Origin: an uncultured Chryseobacterium sp.
GTDB taxonomy: Bacteria; Bacteroidota; Bacteroidia; Flavobacteriales; Weeksellaceae
DNA: 64,000 nt
Reading direction: 5' to 3'
Assembly (NCBI GenBank): GCA_913777465.1
Contig: CAJYRQ010000084.1
Coordinates: forward strand, 37,739-101,738
A program made the position numbers and the translations under genes. The notes beneath the pieces were generated by a model, which did not search any database, was not told where the DNA came from, and was given only the letters and a program-made list of their open reading frames with translations. This document shows positions 16,326 through 24,542 of this stretch, piece by piece. Numbering within the stretch: the stretch's first letter is position 1; each line of letters begins with the position of its first letter.

Positions 16326-16379
16326 CAAAAAAAATACAAATGTAAGATCATGTTCAGGTGAACTTTCTTACATTTGTAT
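16326..16379 (-). terminator. Strong terminator of the porin/permease operon
   Basis: A perfect 14-bp stem (ATACAAATGTAAGA with TCTTACATTTGTAT) holds a second small hairpin, GTTCA-GG-TGAAC, in its loop. On the minus strand the stem runs into eight T residues. It lies about 145 nt after the MFS stop. Confidence 0.8.
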
Positions 16380-16522
16380 GTATACAGCTTAAGGAAATTT
16401 TTGGTTAATTCTCTTTCTGCCTCCTGAGACAAACATCAGCAATCCTGCGACGGCGTCTTTTGAAAGATTACCCTGTCCAATTCTTTCCTTTTTTCATGCC
16501 TGTTTCTTTTTAAAATCTACTC

Positions 16523-17845
16523 TCAGGCAGCAGCATCCTGCTCAAGATCTTCATCCAGCTTCGATGTTTCCTTGGTATCTTTCATTCTGAAGTAGACGAT
16601 CAGGGAAAACGAAATACAAATGGTAATATACCAGTAAAAATAATGTTCCATATTGGCCTGCTTGAACCACAGGGCAACGTATTCGGCCGTTCCGCCAAAG
16701 ATTGCTACGGTCAGGGCATACGGAAGCCCTACGCCCAGTGCCCGTACTTCCGAAGGGAAAAGCTCCGCCTTTACAATGGCATTGATTGAGGTGTATCCGC
16801 TTACAATGATCAAAGCAATCATGATCCATACAAACGACATCCACATGGAGGTGGTATGGCTTAATGCCGTAAGAAGCGGAACGGTGCATAAAGTCCCGAG
16901 GATTCCGAAGCCCAGCAGCAGCGGCCTTCTCCCGATCTTATCCGAAAGCCCTCCGAACACAGGCTGCAGGCAGGCAAATAGAAAGAGGGAAATGAATGAA
17001 ATAAGGGTAGACTGCTCTTTGCTCAGGTGCACCGTGTTGACCAGGAATTTCTGCATGTAAGTGGTGTAGGTATAAAAAGCCAGGGTTCCGCCCAAGGTAA
17101 GTCCAACTACGGTAAGCAGGGCCTGCGGATGTTTCAGAAGCTCTTTCACGGTTCCTTTTTTATCCTTTACGATTTCTTTTTTGTTTTCAAAAGCTTCGGT
17201 TTCATGGAGGCTTGATCTCAGGTATAAAGCAATGACGGAAAGAATGGCACCGATGACAAACGGAATCCTCCATCCCCATTCTTCCAGCTGGGTTTCCGTA
17301 AGAAGCAGTTTCTGCAGGATCAACTGGATTCCCAACGCAATAAGCTGCCCGCCGATAAGGGTAACATACTGGAAGCTTGAGTAGAATCCGCGGCGGTCTT
17401 CCGTAGCCATTTCACTGAGGTAGGTTGCCGATACACCGTATTCCCCGCCTACGCTCAGCCCCTGCAGCAGCCGTGCGGCCAGCAGCAGAATCGGTGCCAA
17501 TACCCCAATGGTATCGTAAGTCGGGGTAAGGGCAATCAGCAGCGACCCGAAAGACATCAGCAGTACCGACAGGGTCATGGCTCTTTTTCTCCCGATTTTA
17601 TCGGCAATGCTTCCGAACATCCACCCGCCTACAGGACGCATGAGAAATCCCACGGCGAAGATTCCGGCCGTATTCAGCAGCTGCGCCGTCATATCCGAAT
17701 CCGGGAAAAAGGAGTGTGAAAAGTAAATGGCAAAAGCCGCATAGGCATACCAGTCGTACCATTCCACGAGGTTTCCAATGGATCCGCCGATAATGGCCCG
17801 GATCCTTTCTGCGGTGGTGATGGTAGAAGTTTGTTGTGTTTTCAT
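16523..17845 (-). CDS. MFS transporter, metabolite:H+ symporter family (KgtP-like)
   Basis: A 440-residue inner-membrane permease with 12 predicted helices. The N-terminus (GGSIGNLVEWYDWYAYAAFAIYF) and the loop GSIADKIGRKRAM after helix 2 are hallmarks of the metabolite:H+ symporter branch, which includes alpha-ketoglutarate, citrate and proline/betaine carriers. RLLQGLSVGGEYG at about residue 130 also fits. Alpha-ketoglutarate or another carboxylate is the best guess for substrate. It follows an outer-membrane porin gene by 18 nt, so porin and permease form a two-membrane uptake route. An OmpR-type two-component pair lies just upstream and probably controls the operon. Confidence 0.85.
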   Translation of the reverse strand: MKTQQTSTITTAERIRAIIGGSIGNLVEWYDWYAYAAFAIYFSHSFFPDSDMTAQLLNTAGIFAVGFLMRPVGGWMFGSIADKIGRKRAMTLSVLLMSFGSLLIALTPTYDTIGVLAPILLLAARLLQGLSVGGEYGVSATYLSEMATEDRRGFYSSFQYVTLIGGQLIALGIQLILQKLLLTETQLEEWGWRIPFVIGAILSVIALYLRSSLHETEAFENKKEIVKDKKGTVKELLKHPQALLTVVGLTLGGTLAFYTYTTYMQKFLVNTVHLSKEQSTLISFISLFLFACLQPVFGGLSDKIGRRPLLLGFGILGTLCTVPLLTALSHTTSMWMSFVWIMIALIIVSGYTSINAIVKAELFPSEVRALGVGLPYALTVAIFGGTAEYVALWFKQANMEHYFYWYITICISFSLIVYFRMKDTKETSKLDEDLEQDAAA

Positions 17846-17863
17846 ATAGATAATGTTTTAATT

Positions 17864-19276
17864 TTAAAGAACAATATGGAATAAAATGATTAATTCGCCT
17901 TTTCTGTCGAACACCGTACGGGAAGCCGCATCATACAGCGGCCGGCTGCTGTACTGAACGGCAAGCCTGGCATTCTGCCCGTAAAAATAGAAACTTGTTC
18001 CGACATCGTAATAGTTTCCTTTCTGGTGGAGCGCATCCATATCTTTCAGCGTATAGTTGATAAAAGGCTGCACTTTTACGGTATTGCTGAATTTAGGCAG
18101 TACAAATCCTGCCTGCAGGAACCAGATGTTTCCTGTTCCCATCAGCACCCTGTTGTTTCCGGGACCTTCCAGCGCTTTCTGTCCGGTGAATGAAGGATCT
18201 GCGGTTCCGGGATTGATCAGCCCGCTCATCCGGATATAGTCCGGTCCGTAGTTGTATCGGTAAAATACAGAATACAGCGTTAGCCCCATTTCTTTCTTTT
18301 TGTTCCCCAGGGGAATTTCACTATACACATCGGCTCCGAAAATGGAAACGTCATGGGATTCAAAAACGTTTACCGCCGGCTGGCTCTGGGTTCCTTCTTT
18401 GTTGAGATAAAATCCGGATCCTACATTCAGGACCTTCTTCTTGGCGAGATTATTGCCGGGCAGAAAAGAGGTTATTGTGGCTTCTTTTTCAAAAAACTGA
18501 TAAAAAGCGTATCCTGCGTACGAAAGCTTTCCGCTCTGATTATTATCTACTGCCGGCCCGCCGACTGCCGGTGTATTGGAAGTTGCGAAAGGTTTGTTGA
18601 CACTGAACCGGTAATTGATCCTGTTGAAATCACCGTGAACAAATATCCCGAACTGCCGCGCAAACTGATCAGCAATTTCAATCGTAGGAAAATTGAAGAT
18701 CGGCAGATCTGCAGCCAGCATTTTGGTTGTGCTGGCGTTTGTCATCCGGCTTACCCCGTTCCAGGAATGAAGTCCGGCACCGATGTAAAGATTGTTCTTA
18801 TTGGGCTTTCCGGTTGTAAAATCCGTCCGCGGAATGATCGTAAACTCATTATAGGCATCGTGAAAAAACAGCCCCGGCTTTTTTCCAGCTCCATTGGCTC
18901 CGGTACCGCTGCCCCCGCCGGAAATAAAGTTCTGGTTGTTGATCCCCATCTGAAGGTAAACGGCGTAAAACGGTGTGACCTGGCTCTGTATTGTAAGACG
19001 CATCCTTCTGATGCCTGCATCATACGTCTGGTCCTGCGGAACGCCATTTACCTTTGTTCCTGGATTATTCTCTATATTCCTGAGCCAGATCTGGCTGTTG
19101 ACACCAAGCCTCAGCCATTTGTCCCCTTTGGAATCCAGGTTGATTTTTAGCTCACCGACATCCAAAGGATTTTTTGCGGACAGCACAACGTCCTGTTTTT
19201 TAACGGATAAAATACTATCCTGGCCATAAAAAATATGAAAGCCAAGAAACATAAAGACCAATGTTATTTTTTTCAT
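17864..19276 (-). CDS. Outer-membrane porin
   Basis: A 470-residue protein with a signal peptide (KKITLVFMFLGFHIFYGQ), followed by many alternating strands with aromatic girdles. It closes on a terminal strand ending in IILFHIVL, as outer-membrane beta barrels do. The opening part (ELKINLDSKGDKWLRLGVNSQIWLR) and RRMRLTIQSQVTPFYAVYLQMGINN resemble phosphate/carbohydrate-selective type porins of Bacteroidota. Substrate is unknown. It is the first gene of the porin-permease operon. Its upstream region holds three 11-bp tandem repeats plus an inverted copy, a likely binding site for the OmpR-type regulator encoded next door. Confidence 0.75.
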   Translation of the reverse strand: MKKITLVFMFLGFHIFYGQDSILSVKKQDVVLSAKNPLDVGELKINLDSKGDKWLRLGVNSQIWLRNIENNPGTKVNGVPQDQTYDAGIRRMRLTIQSQVTPFYAVYLQMGINNQNFISGGGSGTGANGAGKKPGLFFHDAYNEFTIIPRTDFTTGKPNKNNLYIGAGLHSWNGVSRMTNASTTKMLAADLPIFNFPTIEIADQFARQFGIFVHGDFNRINYRFSVNKPFATSNTPAVGGPAVDNNQSGKLSYAGYAFYQFFEKEATITSFLPGNNLAKKKVLNVGSGFYLNKEGTQSQPAVNVFESHDVSIFGADVYSEIPLGNKKKEMGLTLYSVFYRYNYGPDYIRMSGLINPGTADPSFTGQKALEGPGNNRVLMGTGNIWFLQAGFVLPKFSNTVKVQPFINYTLKDMDALHQKGNYYDVGTSFYFYGQNARLAVQYSSRPLYDAASRTVFDRKGELIILFHIVL

Positions 19277-19303
19277 AGGTTTTGTTTCCAGCTAATGAAA
19301 AAA

Positions 19304-19352
19304 GAAATTCTGAAGAAATTCTGAAGAAATTCTGAAGATGTCTTCAGAATTT
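19304..19352 (-). promoter_or_regulatory. Three 11-bp tandem repeats plus one inverted copy, probable response-regulator site
   Basis: GAAATTCTGAA occurs three times head to tail at 19304, 19315 and 19326, an exact 11-bp period, about one DNA turn. AAATTCTGAAG (19327-19337) is then repeated inverted as CTTCAGAATTT at 19342-19352. It lies 28-76 nt upstream of the porin ATG. OmpR/PhoB-type regulators bind direct repeats at 11-bp steps, and such a regulator is encoded 1.3 kb away. A looser match (AATTTCAGAAG, 21339-21349) stands just before the regulator gene. Confidence 0.6.
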
Positions 19353-19386
19353 AAAAATAATAATCAAATCATTGATTAACAGTATA

Positions 19387-20667
19387 TTAATTTTTAAAAT
19401 CAACAATAACCACATGATTTTTATCATGAAATCTGTAGCTGATTCCGTACCCGAAAATCTCCAGAATCCTTTTCACCAATGCCAATCCTATCCCAATCGA
19501 GTTCTGATCCGGGTTTCCCCGCCGGAATCTTCCGAAAACTTCTTCTTCCGGAATCGAAGGCGGATTTCCTGTATTTGAAATCATAAGTCGGGCTGAAGTA
19601 AGGGTGATTTCTATCTTTCCGTATTCATGATTATGCCTTTTGGCATTGCTCAGCAGATTGTCCAATACGATTACAGCGAGGTTTTCATCCATAAAAACCA
19701 TGACATCAGGCTCAACGTAAATTTCTGTATGCAAGCACCGAAAGGCAAAGATGTCCTCGAAATAAGCAATACGCTCCGATAAAATCTGAGAAAGATTGAC
19801 CCGGCCGATATCTTTTTGCTCAAAATGCTCCAGTTTGGCCAAAAGAATAAGTGATTTGTTGATCGACGAAAGGCGGTCCAGCTCATCATTCATCGAAGAA
19901 AGGGTCGCAAACTGTTTTTCGGTAAGCCCGGTTTCCATCATCAGTTCAATTTTTCCTTTTACCGAGGCCAGCGGGGTCTGTAACTCGTGAGAGGTATTTT
20001 CGGTGAGTTCTTCCAATAAATAATAGTCTTTTTTGGAATTCTCGGACATCTTCGACAGGAAACCGTTCAGCAAACGGAATTCGTAGGTTCCGGTATCCAT
20101 CAGCTGCATTGGCTGCCGGTCTTTAATGCTGAACTTTTTTATTTCTTCAAGCGCATGGTAAAACGGGTCGAGGATCCTCCGTGAGACGAGAACGCTGATG
20201 ATAATGGAAAGAATAAGGAGGAATACCATAATCCAGGCTACAACCATCAGAAGGCTCAGCAGGAAGCGTTTTTCGATAACGGTAATATACCGCACACTGG
20301 TAATCCTGTACGGCTTTCCTCCGATGGTAAAAAAAGAACTTACCGAAATTCTATTGATATAGGATTGGATGCTCCTGTTCCAGATGTATTTTTCCTCAAT
20401 AACTTTTTCTTCCTTATCCGCAGGCATTTTTTCCAGTAAATGGACACGGGTCTGCCTGTGATGGTAATTGAAGTAGTCGTAACCGGGATCTTTGGCAAGC
20501 CTTCCGGCGACATAAGCATTCAGGTCTTCCATTTTTACGATGGCTGAGCGCATGGTTGTTCTTTCAAAGGCATAATAGAGAATCGCAAATCCCAGGAGAA
20601 GCACAGTAAATACCAGAATGGTAAATGCTTTGGCAAAACGGTAACTGAGGTTCATGAGTCCTGCCAT
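19387..20667 (-). CDS. Sensor histidine kinase of an OmpR-type pair
   Basis: A 426-residue inner-membrane kinase. Membrane helices lie at about residues 13-33 and 136-161, enclosing a periplasmic region of about 100 residues. A HAMP-like linker follows. The HisKA domain has H227 in TSHELQTPL, and the ATPase domain shows DNLLSNAKRHN and IGIGLALVKRI. It overlaps the end of the response-regulator gene by 16 nt (20652-20667), so the two are coupled. It is transcribed towards the porin-permease operon. The location suggests that it senses the transported compound or envelope state and controls uptake. Confidence 0.9.
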   Translation of the reverse strand: MAGLMNLSYRFAKAFTILVFTVLLLGFAILYYAFERTTMRSAIVKMEDLNAYVAGRLAKDPGYDYFNYHHRQTRVHLLEKMPADKEEKVIEEKYIWNRSIQSYINRISVSSFFTIGGKPYRITSVRYITVIEKRFLLSLLMVVAWIMVFLLILSIIISVLVSRRILDPFYHALEEIKKFSIKDRQPMQLMDTGTYEFRLLNGFLSKMSENSKKDYYLLEELTENTSHELQTPLASVKGKIELMMETGLTEKQFATLSSMNDELDRLSSINKSLILLAKLEHFEQKDIGRVNLSQILSERIAYFEDIFAFRCLHTEIYVEPDVMVFMDENLAVIVLDNLLSNAKRHNHEYGKIEITLTSARLMISNTGNPPSIPEEEVFGRFRRGNPDQNSIGIGLALVKRILEIFGYGISYRFHDKNHVVIVDFKN

Positions 20668-21329
20668 TTGTAGCCTAGCCCGTAAACGGTATGCAGGTAA
20701 TCTTTTCCTCCGGCATCGGTAATTTTCTTGCGCAGGTTTTTCAGATGCTGGTAAACGAAATCAATATTGTCTATACTGTAGGTATAATCTCCCCAGAGAT
20801 GGCCGGCAATGGCCTGTTTGGAAAGCATCCTGTTTTCGTTGCTGATAAAGAAGATCAGCAGGTTGAGCTCTTTACGGGTAAGGTTTAACGGCTTGTTGTT
20901 GATAAAGCATGCTTTGGATTCGAGGTCGATTTTTATTTCATTAAAAACCAGGGCATGGTCTATTTCCGGGGTTTTTCTCCGGGAAACGGCTTTGATGCGG
21001 GCATGCAGCTCGGGAAGGGCAAAAGGTTTCGTAATATAGTCGTCGGCGCCTTCTTCCAGGCCCTGCAGCTTATGGTCTAAGGAATCCTTAGCTGAAATAA
21101 TGATGATGCCGGCAGTAAGCCTTTTGTGTTTTATTTCACGGAGCACCTCCAGTCCGCTTCCGTCAGGAAGCATCAGATCCAGCAGAACGCAGTCGTATTC
21201 AAAAAAATCGATCTTTTCATCGGCTTCTTCTTTGGTGGAAGCCACTTCACAGACGTAATCTTCTTTCCTGAGATAATCCGTAATATTAGAGGCCAGCTCT
21301 TTGTGGTCTTCTACAATAAGTATCTTCAT
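20652..21329 (-). CDS. OmpR/PhoB-type response regulator
   Basis: A 225-residue regulator. The receiver domain has the acidic pair E7/D8 and phosphoacceptor D51 in VLLDLMLPDGSG, with K in DYITKPFALPELHARI. A winged-helix DNA-binding domain follows at about residues 130-225 (LNLTRKELNLLIFFISN ... VYQHLKNLRKKI ... TVYGLGYKW). It is the first gene of the pair with the kinase. The 11-bp tandem repeats in front of the porin gene are its most likely target. Confidence 0.92.
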   Translation of the reverse strand: MKILIVEDHKELASNITDYLRKEDYVCEVASTKEEADEKIDFFEYDCVLLDLMLPDGSGLEVLREIKHKRLTAGIIIISAKDSLDHKLQGLEEGADDYITKPFALPELHARIKAVSRRKTPEIDHALVFNEIKIDLESKACFINNKPLNLTRKELNLLIFFISNENRMLSKQAIAGHLWGDYTYSIDNIDFVYQHLKNLRKKITDAGGKDYLHTVYGLGYKWQDS

Positions 21330-21418
21330 CCGTACAGTAATTTCAGAAGCGTAAATTACTAAATAATACGGGTGTTAGCGATGTTCAGACCGATTTTTTT
21401 AAATATAATCTTTTATTA

Positions 21419-21763
21419 CTAAGCCTTTTTCACAAATTCCGATTTCAGGGCCATGGCTCCGAAACCGTCAATTTTACAGTCGATATTATGATCGCTGTCC
21501 GGACGCAGGCGGATATTTTTCACTTTGGTTCCTGCTTTCACCGGCTTCGGTGCTCCTTTTACCGGAAGATCCTTAACCACGACTACAGAATCCCCGTCCT
21601 GAAGCTCGTTTCCGTTTGAATCAAGGATTTTTCCTGAAGCGGATGCCTCAACAGCCGTTTCTTCAGGGTTCCATTCGTAGAAGCATTGGGAACACACCAT
21701 CATATCATCGCTCGGATAGGTAAACTCGGAGTTGCATTTAGGACAAAGTACAGTATCACTCAT
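21419..21763 (-). CDS. PhnA-like zinc-ribbon protein (YjdM family)
   Basis: A 114-residue protein. The N-terminal zinc ribbon has two CxxC pairs (CPKC and CSQC), followed by the PhnA/YjdM C-terminal domain ([21 protein letters not shown] ... [14 protein letters not shown]). The family was once linked to phosphonate use, but its function is not established. The ATG at 21763 is chosen because a full -7 match (TACCTTTG, minus strand, 21779-21786) lies 15 nt upstream. The longer frame to 21850 would start ahead of the promoter. It is monocistronic. Confidence 0.85.
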   Translation of the reverse strand: MSDTVLCPKCNSEFTYPSDDMMVCSQCFYEWNPEETAVEASASGKILDSNGNELQDGDSVVVVKDLPVKGAPKPVKAGTKVKNIRLRPDSDHNIDCKIDGFGAMALKSEFVKKA

Positions 21764-21903
21764 ATTTTTAATTTTTTGCAAAGGTAGGATTTTTGAATGA
21801 TGAGTAAAAATCATAATTTCACTTAACAGGGAATAATAAAAACAAACCAATAACTAATAACTCATCTGTTACAATTTATAACTCTACAAAGTTTAAATTT
21901 TCG

Positions 21904-21911
21904 TATTTTTG
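21904..21911 (+). promoter_or_regulatory. -7 element of the RsmB-type methyltransferase gene
   Basis: TATTTTTG is a full match to TAnnTTTG, 28 nt before the ATG at 21940. No TTG at the right spacing. Confidence 0.5.
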
Positions 21912-21939
21912 CAGATTCAAAATAGCAGAACCCAATTTT

Positions 21940-23145
21940 ATGGAATTGATACACCGAAACCTGGCCATCGGAATCCACGATGCATTGCAGGAAACGTTTT
22001 TCGAGAAAAATAAATATGCCGATAAAGTAATCGAAAGGCTTCTGAAGGCGAATAAAAAATGGGGAAGCCAGGACAGAGCCGTTGTTTCTGAGATTTTCTA
22101 CAACATCATCCGCTGGAAGAAACGCCTGGAATATTATATGGGAGAAGGCGTGAAGCCCAACAACGTTTACAAATTAATCCTTGCTTACCTTCTCTGGAGC
22201 AAGACCAATTATAAAAAATTTGAGGAATTCGACGGTATTAAAATCGCCGATATCCTGACTAAGCTTAAAAAAGGAACGGTTCCCACCAAAGCCATCGAAT
22301 ATTCCATCCCGGACTGGCTGGCGGAAACCCTGGAAAAAGAGCTGGGCCCGAAATGGGAAAAGGAAATGCAGGCCCTGAACGAGCAGGCACCAACCGTTCT
22401 GAGGGCAAATTCGTTAAGAACAACGACCAGAGAACTTATTTCCGATCTTTCGGATGAAAATATTGTTTCCTATCCCGTTAAAAATTATCCTGACGCCGTG
22501 CAGCTTGAGGAAAAGAAGAACGTTTTCCTTACCACCGCATTCAAGGAAGGATTGTTTGAAGTTCAGGATGCATCTTCACAGAAAATCGCTTATTTCCTGG
22601 ATGTAAAAGAAGGCCAGCGCGTTGTGGACGCGTGTGCCGGAGCCGGCGGAAAAACGCTTCATATCGCAGCCCTGATGGGAAATAAAGGACAGATCATCGC
22701 CCTGGATATTTTCGAATGGAAGCTTGCCGAACTGAAGCGCCGTGCCAAAAGAGCCGGAGCCCACAACATCGAAACCCGTATGATCACCGATAACAAAGTG
22801 ATCAAAAGGCTTCATGAAAAGGCAGACCGCCTGCTGATCGATGCACCATGCTCCGGATTAGGTGTCCTGAAGAGAAACCCTGACAGCAAATGGAAGATCG
22901 ACCAGGCTTTCATCGACAGGATTAAAGGAGAACAGCAGCAGATTATTCAGGATTATTCCAAAATGCTTAAAAAAGGAGGCAAAATGGTGTATGCCACCTG
23001 TTCCATCCTTCCTTCTGAAAACAATGAGCAGGTAGCGGAATTCCTGAAAAACAATACCGGTTTCAAGCTTATTAAAGATGAGAAAGTAATGCCGAGCGAA
23101 GGTTATGACGGCTTCTACATGGCCCTGATTGAAAGGGTTTCTTAA
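21940..23145 (+). CDS. RsmB-type rRNA m5C methyltransferase
   Basis: A 401-residue SAM-dependent enzyme of the NOL1/NOP2/Sun family that methylates cytosine C5 in RNA, most likely 16S rRNA. An N-terminal NusB-like helical domain (residues 1-130) is followed by the Rossmann catalytic domain. The SAM motif is VVDACAGAGGKTLHIA near 228. The two cysteines of the family are present: C304 in DAPCSGLG and the nucleophile C354 in ATCSILPSE. RsmB proper is the closest functional match, but other m5C enzymes of this fold cannot be excluded. It has its own -7 box and a terminator 29 nt after the stop. Confidence 0.85.
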   Translation: MELIHRNLAIGIHDALQETFFEKNKYADKVIERLLKANKKWGSQDRAVVSEIFYNIIRWKKRLEYYMGEGVKPNNVYKLILAYLLWSKTNYKKFEEFDGIKIADILTKLKKGTVPTKAIEYSIPDWLAETLEKELGPKWEKEMQALNEQAPTVLRANSLRTTTRELISDLSDENIVSYPVKNYPDAVQLEEKKNVFLTTAFKEGLFEVQDASSQKIAYFLDVKEGQRVVDACAGAGGKTLHIAALMGNKGQIIALDIFEWKLAELKRRAKRAGAHNIETRMITDNKVIKRLHEKADRLLIDAPCSGLGVLKRNPDSKWKIDQAFIDRIKGEQQQIIQDYSKMLKKGGKMVYATCSILPSENNEQVAEFLKNNTGFKLIKDEKVMPSEGYDGFYMALIERVS

Positions 23146-23174
23146 AAAGAAATACATATTAATATATTTATATG

Positions 23175-23204
23175 AAACTACTCTACTTTTGGAGTAGTTT
23201 TTTT
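23175..23204 (+). terminator. Terminator of the RNA methyltransferase gene
   Basis: AAACTACTC and GAGTAGTTT enclose an 8-nt loop and are followed by a T run. Confidence 0.85.
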
Positions 23205-23259
23205 ATGTATAATAAAACATCCGTTCTGTCAATTGTATTTAATCTTTTAACTAAATATA

Positions 23260-23294
23260 AAACGCCTGTAGAGTATCGTACTCAGCAGGCGTTT
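23260..23294 (-). terminator. Terminator of the Mn-catalase gene
   Basis: AAACGCCTG pairs with CAGGCGTTT, and an inner GAGTA-TCG-TACTC hairpin stacks on it. On the minus strand the stem runs into TTTTATATTT. It lies 50 nt after the catalase stop. Confidence 0.75.
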
Positions 23295-23343
23295 CCATTA
23301 AACTTAATATATATCTGTCTGTTGTCTGTAAGATCTGAAGAGA

Positions 23344-24297
23344 CTATTCCTCTTTACTTCCGTTGATCCCAATATTCTGATCAATCTTTCCTCCTGATTC
23401 TTTAAATTCGGTGAAGGCATCTGCCAGCGCCTGAAGTTCGGCATCAAGTCCCGGGGCAAATTCTTCGGGACGCTCGGGCATCTGCGGAACCAAAAACGAT
23501 TCCCGAGGTTCTTTAAGTGTGGTGAGCTGGGTACCGTCATTAAAAGGAGACGGGCCACTGAAAATCTGCTCCATCATAGATCCGTCCAGACGGAAAGTAT
23601 ACTGTTCCCGGTGCAAGCCTAGATCGAGCAGCCGCTTTACTTCAGGAAATTGTGAAGAATCGAATTTCGGTACCGGCAGCACTTTACCCCAGTCGACGCC
23701 CAGTTTTTCCAGTGCCTTTGCAAAAGCAGCCTGGTGGGCTTCATCCCGTACAATAAGAAAAGCCACAGTTGCCCGTAATGTTTTATTGGTACTCATTTCA
23801 TAAATCCTGCACTTCTGAAGCCTTCCGGTAGCTTCAAGGACAAGGTTATCCATCAGATCCAGGACAAGATTGCCGTGATTGTGGACATAACTGCCGCTCC
23901 ATGGGTTTCCCGCAGCATCTACCGGAAGTGCCGATTGGGCACCCATGATGTAATGATGCGGATTTTTCTGTTCCTTCGCCATATCCATGGCAGCATCCCC
24001 ACCTTTACCGGGTGCTTCATATTTATCGCCCTGATATCTGGGAGATCCGTCAAGAAGCTGAGAGATGGTTTTGGTAATCAGCTCTACGTGAGAAATTTCC
24101 TCGATACCGACCCCCTGGATAAGATCCATATACGGTGTGGCACTGCCCCGGAAATTAAAGCTCTGGAAAAGAAACTGCATCATGGTACGCATTTCGCCGA
24201 ACTGACCGCCTAACCCTTCCTGCAGGGCATTGGCTGCTGACGGATCCGGTTCGTCCGGCACAATCGGGTTGATAAGCTTTTGTGAATGGTAAAACAT
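23344..24297 (-). CDS. Manganese catalase
   Basis: A 317-residue ferritin-like di-manganese catalase that breaks H2O2 into water and oxygen. Helical metal-binding motifs are visible: E in LQEGLGGQFGEM, E and H in VGIEEISHVELI, and E and H in VRDEAHQAAF. The GSPRYQGDKYE and ALPVDAAGNPWSGSYVHNHGNLVLDL stretches are typical. The ATG at 24297 (FYHSQKLINPIV) is chosen, since the extra 38 residues of the longer frame are hydrophobic, unlike the family, and overlap the promoter. A -7 box (24352-24359) and an inverted repeat of CRP/FNR layout (24388-24407) lie upstream. Confidence 0.9.
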   Translation of the reverse strand: MFYHSQKLINPIVPDEPDPSAANALQEGLGGQFGEMRTMMQFLFQSFNFRGSATPYMDLIQGVGIEEISHVELITKTISQLLDGSPRYQGDKYEAPGKGGDAAMDMAKEQKNPHHYIMGAQSALPVDAAGNPWSGSYVHNHGNLVLDLMDNLVLEATGRLQKCRIYEMSTNKTLRATVAFLIVRDEAHQAAFAKALEKLGVDWGKVLPVPKFDSSQFPEVKRLLDLGLHREQYTFRLDGSMMEQIFSGPSPFNDGTQLTTLKEPRESFLVPQMPERPEEFAPGLDAELQALADAFTEFKESGGKIDQNIGINGSKEE

Positions 24298-24351
24298 AGT
24301 ATATATTTTTTTGGTGTGAAAACTAAAACGAGCCAACATTATGCCACACAA

Positions 24352-24359
24352 CAAAAATA
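24352..24359 (-). promoter_or_regulatory. -7 element of the Mn-catalase promoter
   Basis: TATTTTTG on the minus strand is a full match, 54 nt before the ATG at 24297. There is no TTG at the usual spacing, so this promoter may depend on an activator. Confidence 0.5.
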
Positions 24360-24387
24360 TGGTATTTAAAATACTGATTATTAACAC

Positions 24388-24407
24388 ATTATGATTCAAG
24401 TCATAAT
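24388..24407. promoter_or_regulatory. Inverted repeat with CRP/FNR-type spacing
   Basis: ATTATGA, 6 nt, TCATAAT: a perfect 7-6-7 inverted repeat. The core TATGA-N6-TCATA has the same geometry as CRP-family sites (TGTGA-N6-TCACA). Its centre lies about 50 nt upstream of the expected catalase start site and about 130 nt upstream of the PNGase F start site. Confidence 0.4.
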
Positions 24408-24494
24408 ACATTGCGGGAACAGCAAATTTCCCTTAATCCGTAAATCATATATCACTCTGAAAATCTTTTAAAATTTCAGGGATCTATTTTAAAC

Positions 24495-24524
24495 TTGAAT
24501 TATCTCAGTTAAAATCTATCTTTG
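24495..24524 (+). promoter_or_regulatory. Promoter of the PNGase F gene
   Basis: TTG (24495-24497), 19 nt, then TATCTTTG (24517-24524). This matches both Bacteroidota promoter elements at the ideal spacing and puts the start site at about 24530, 13 nt before the ATG at 24543. Confidence 0.75.
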
Positions 24525-24542
24525 CGGAAATCAATTTTTCAT

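Noticed and set aside
18353-19150. A 265-codon frame antisense to the porin gene
   Set aside because: The porin reading has a signal peptide, beta strands and an operon partner. The antisense frame has none of these.
23344-24411. Long form of the Mn-catalase starting at 24411
   Set aside because: The extra 38 residues are hydrophobic, unlike the cytoplasmic family, and span the promoter.
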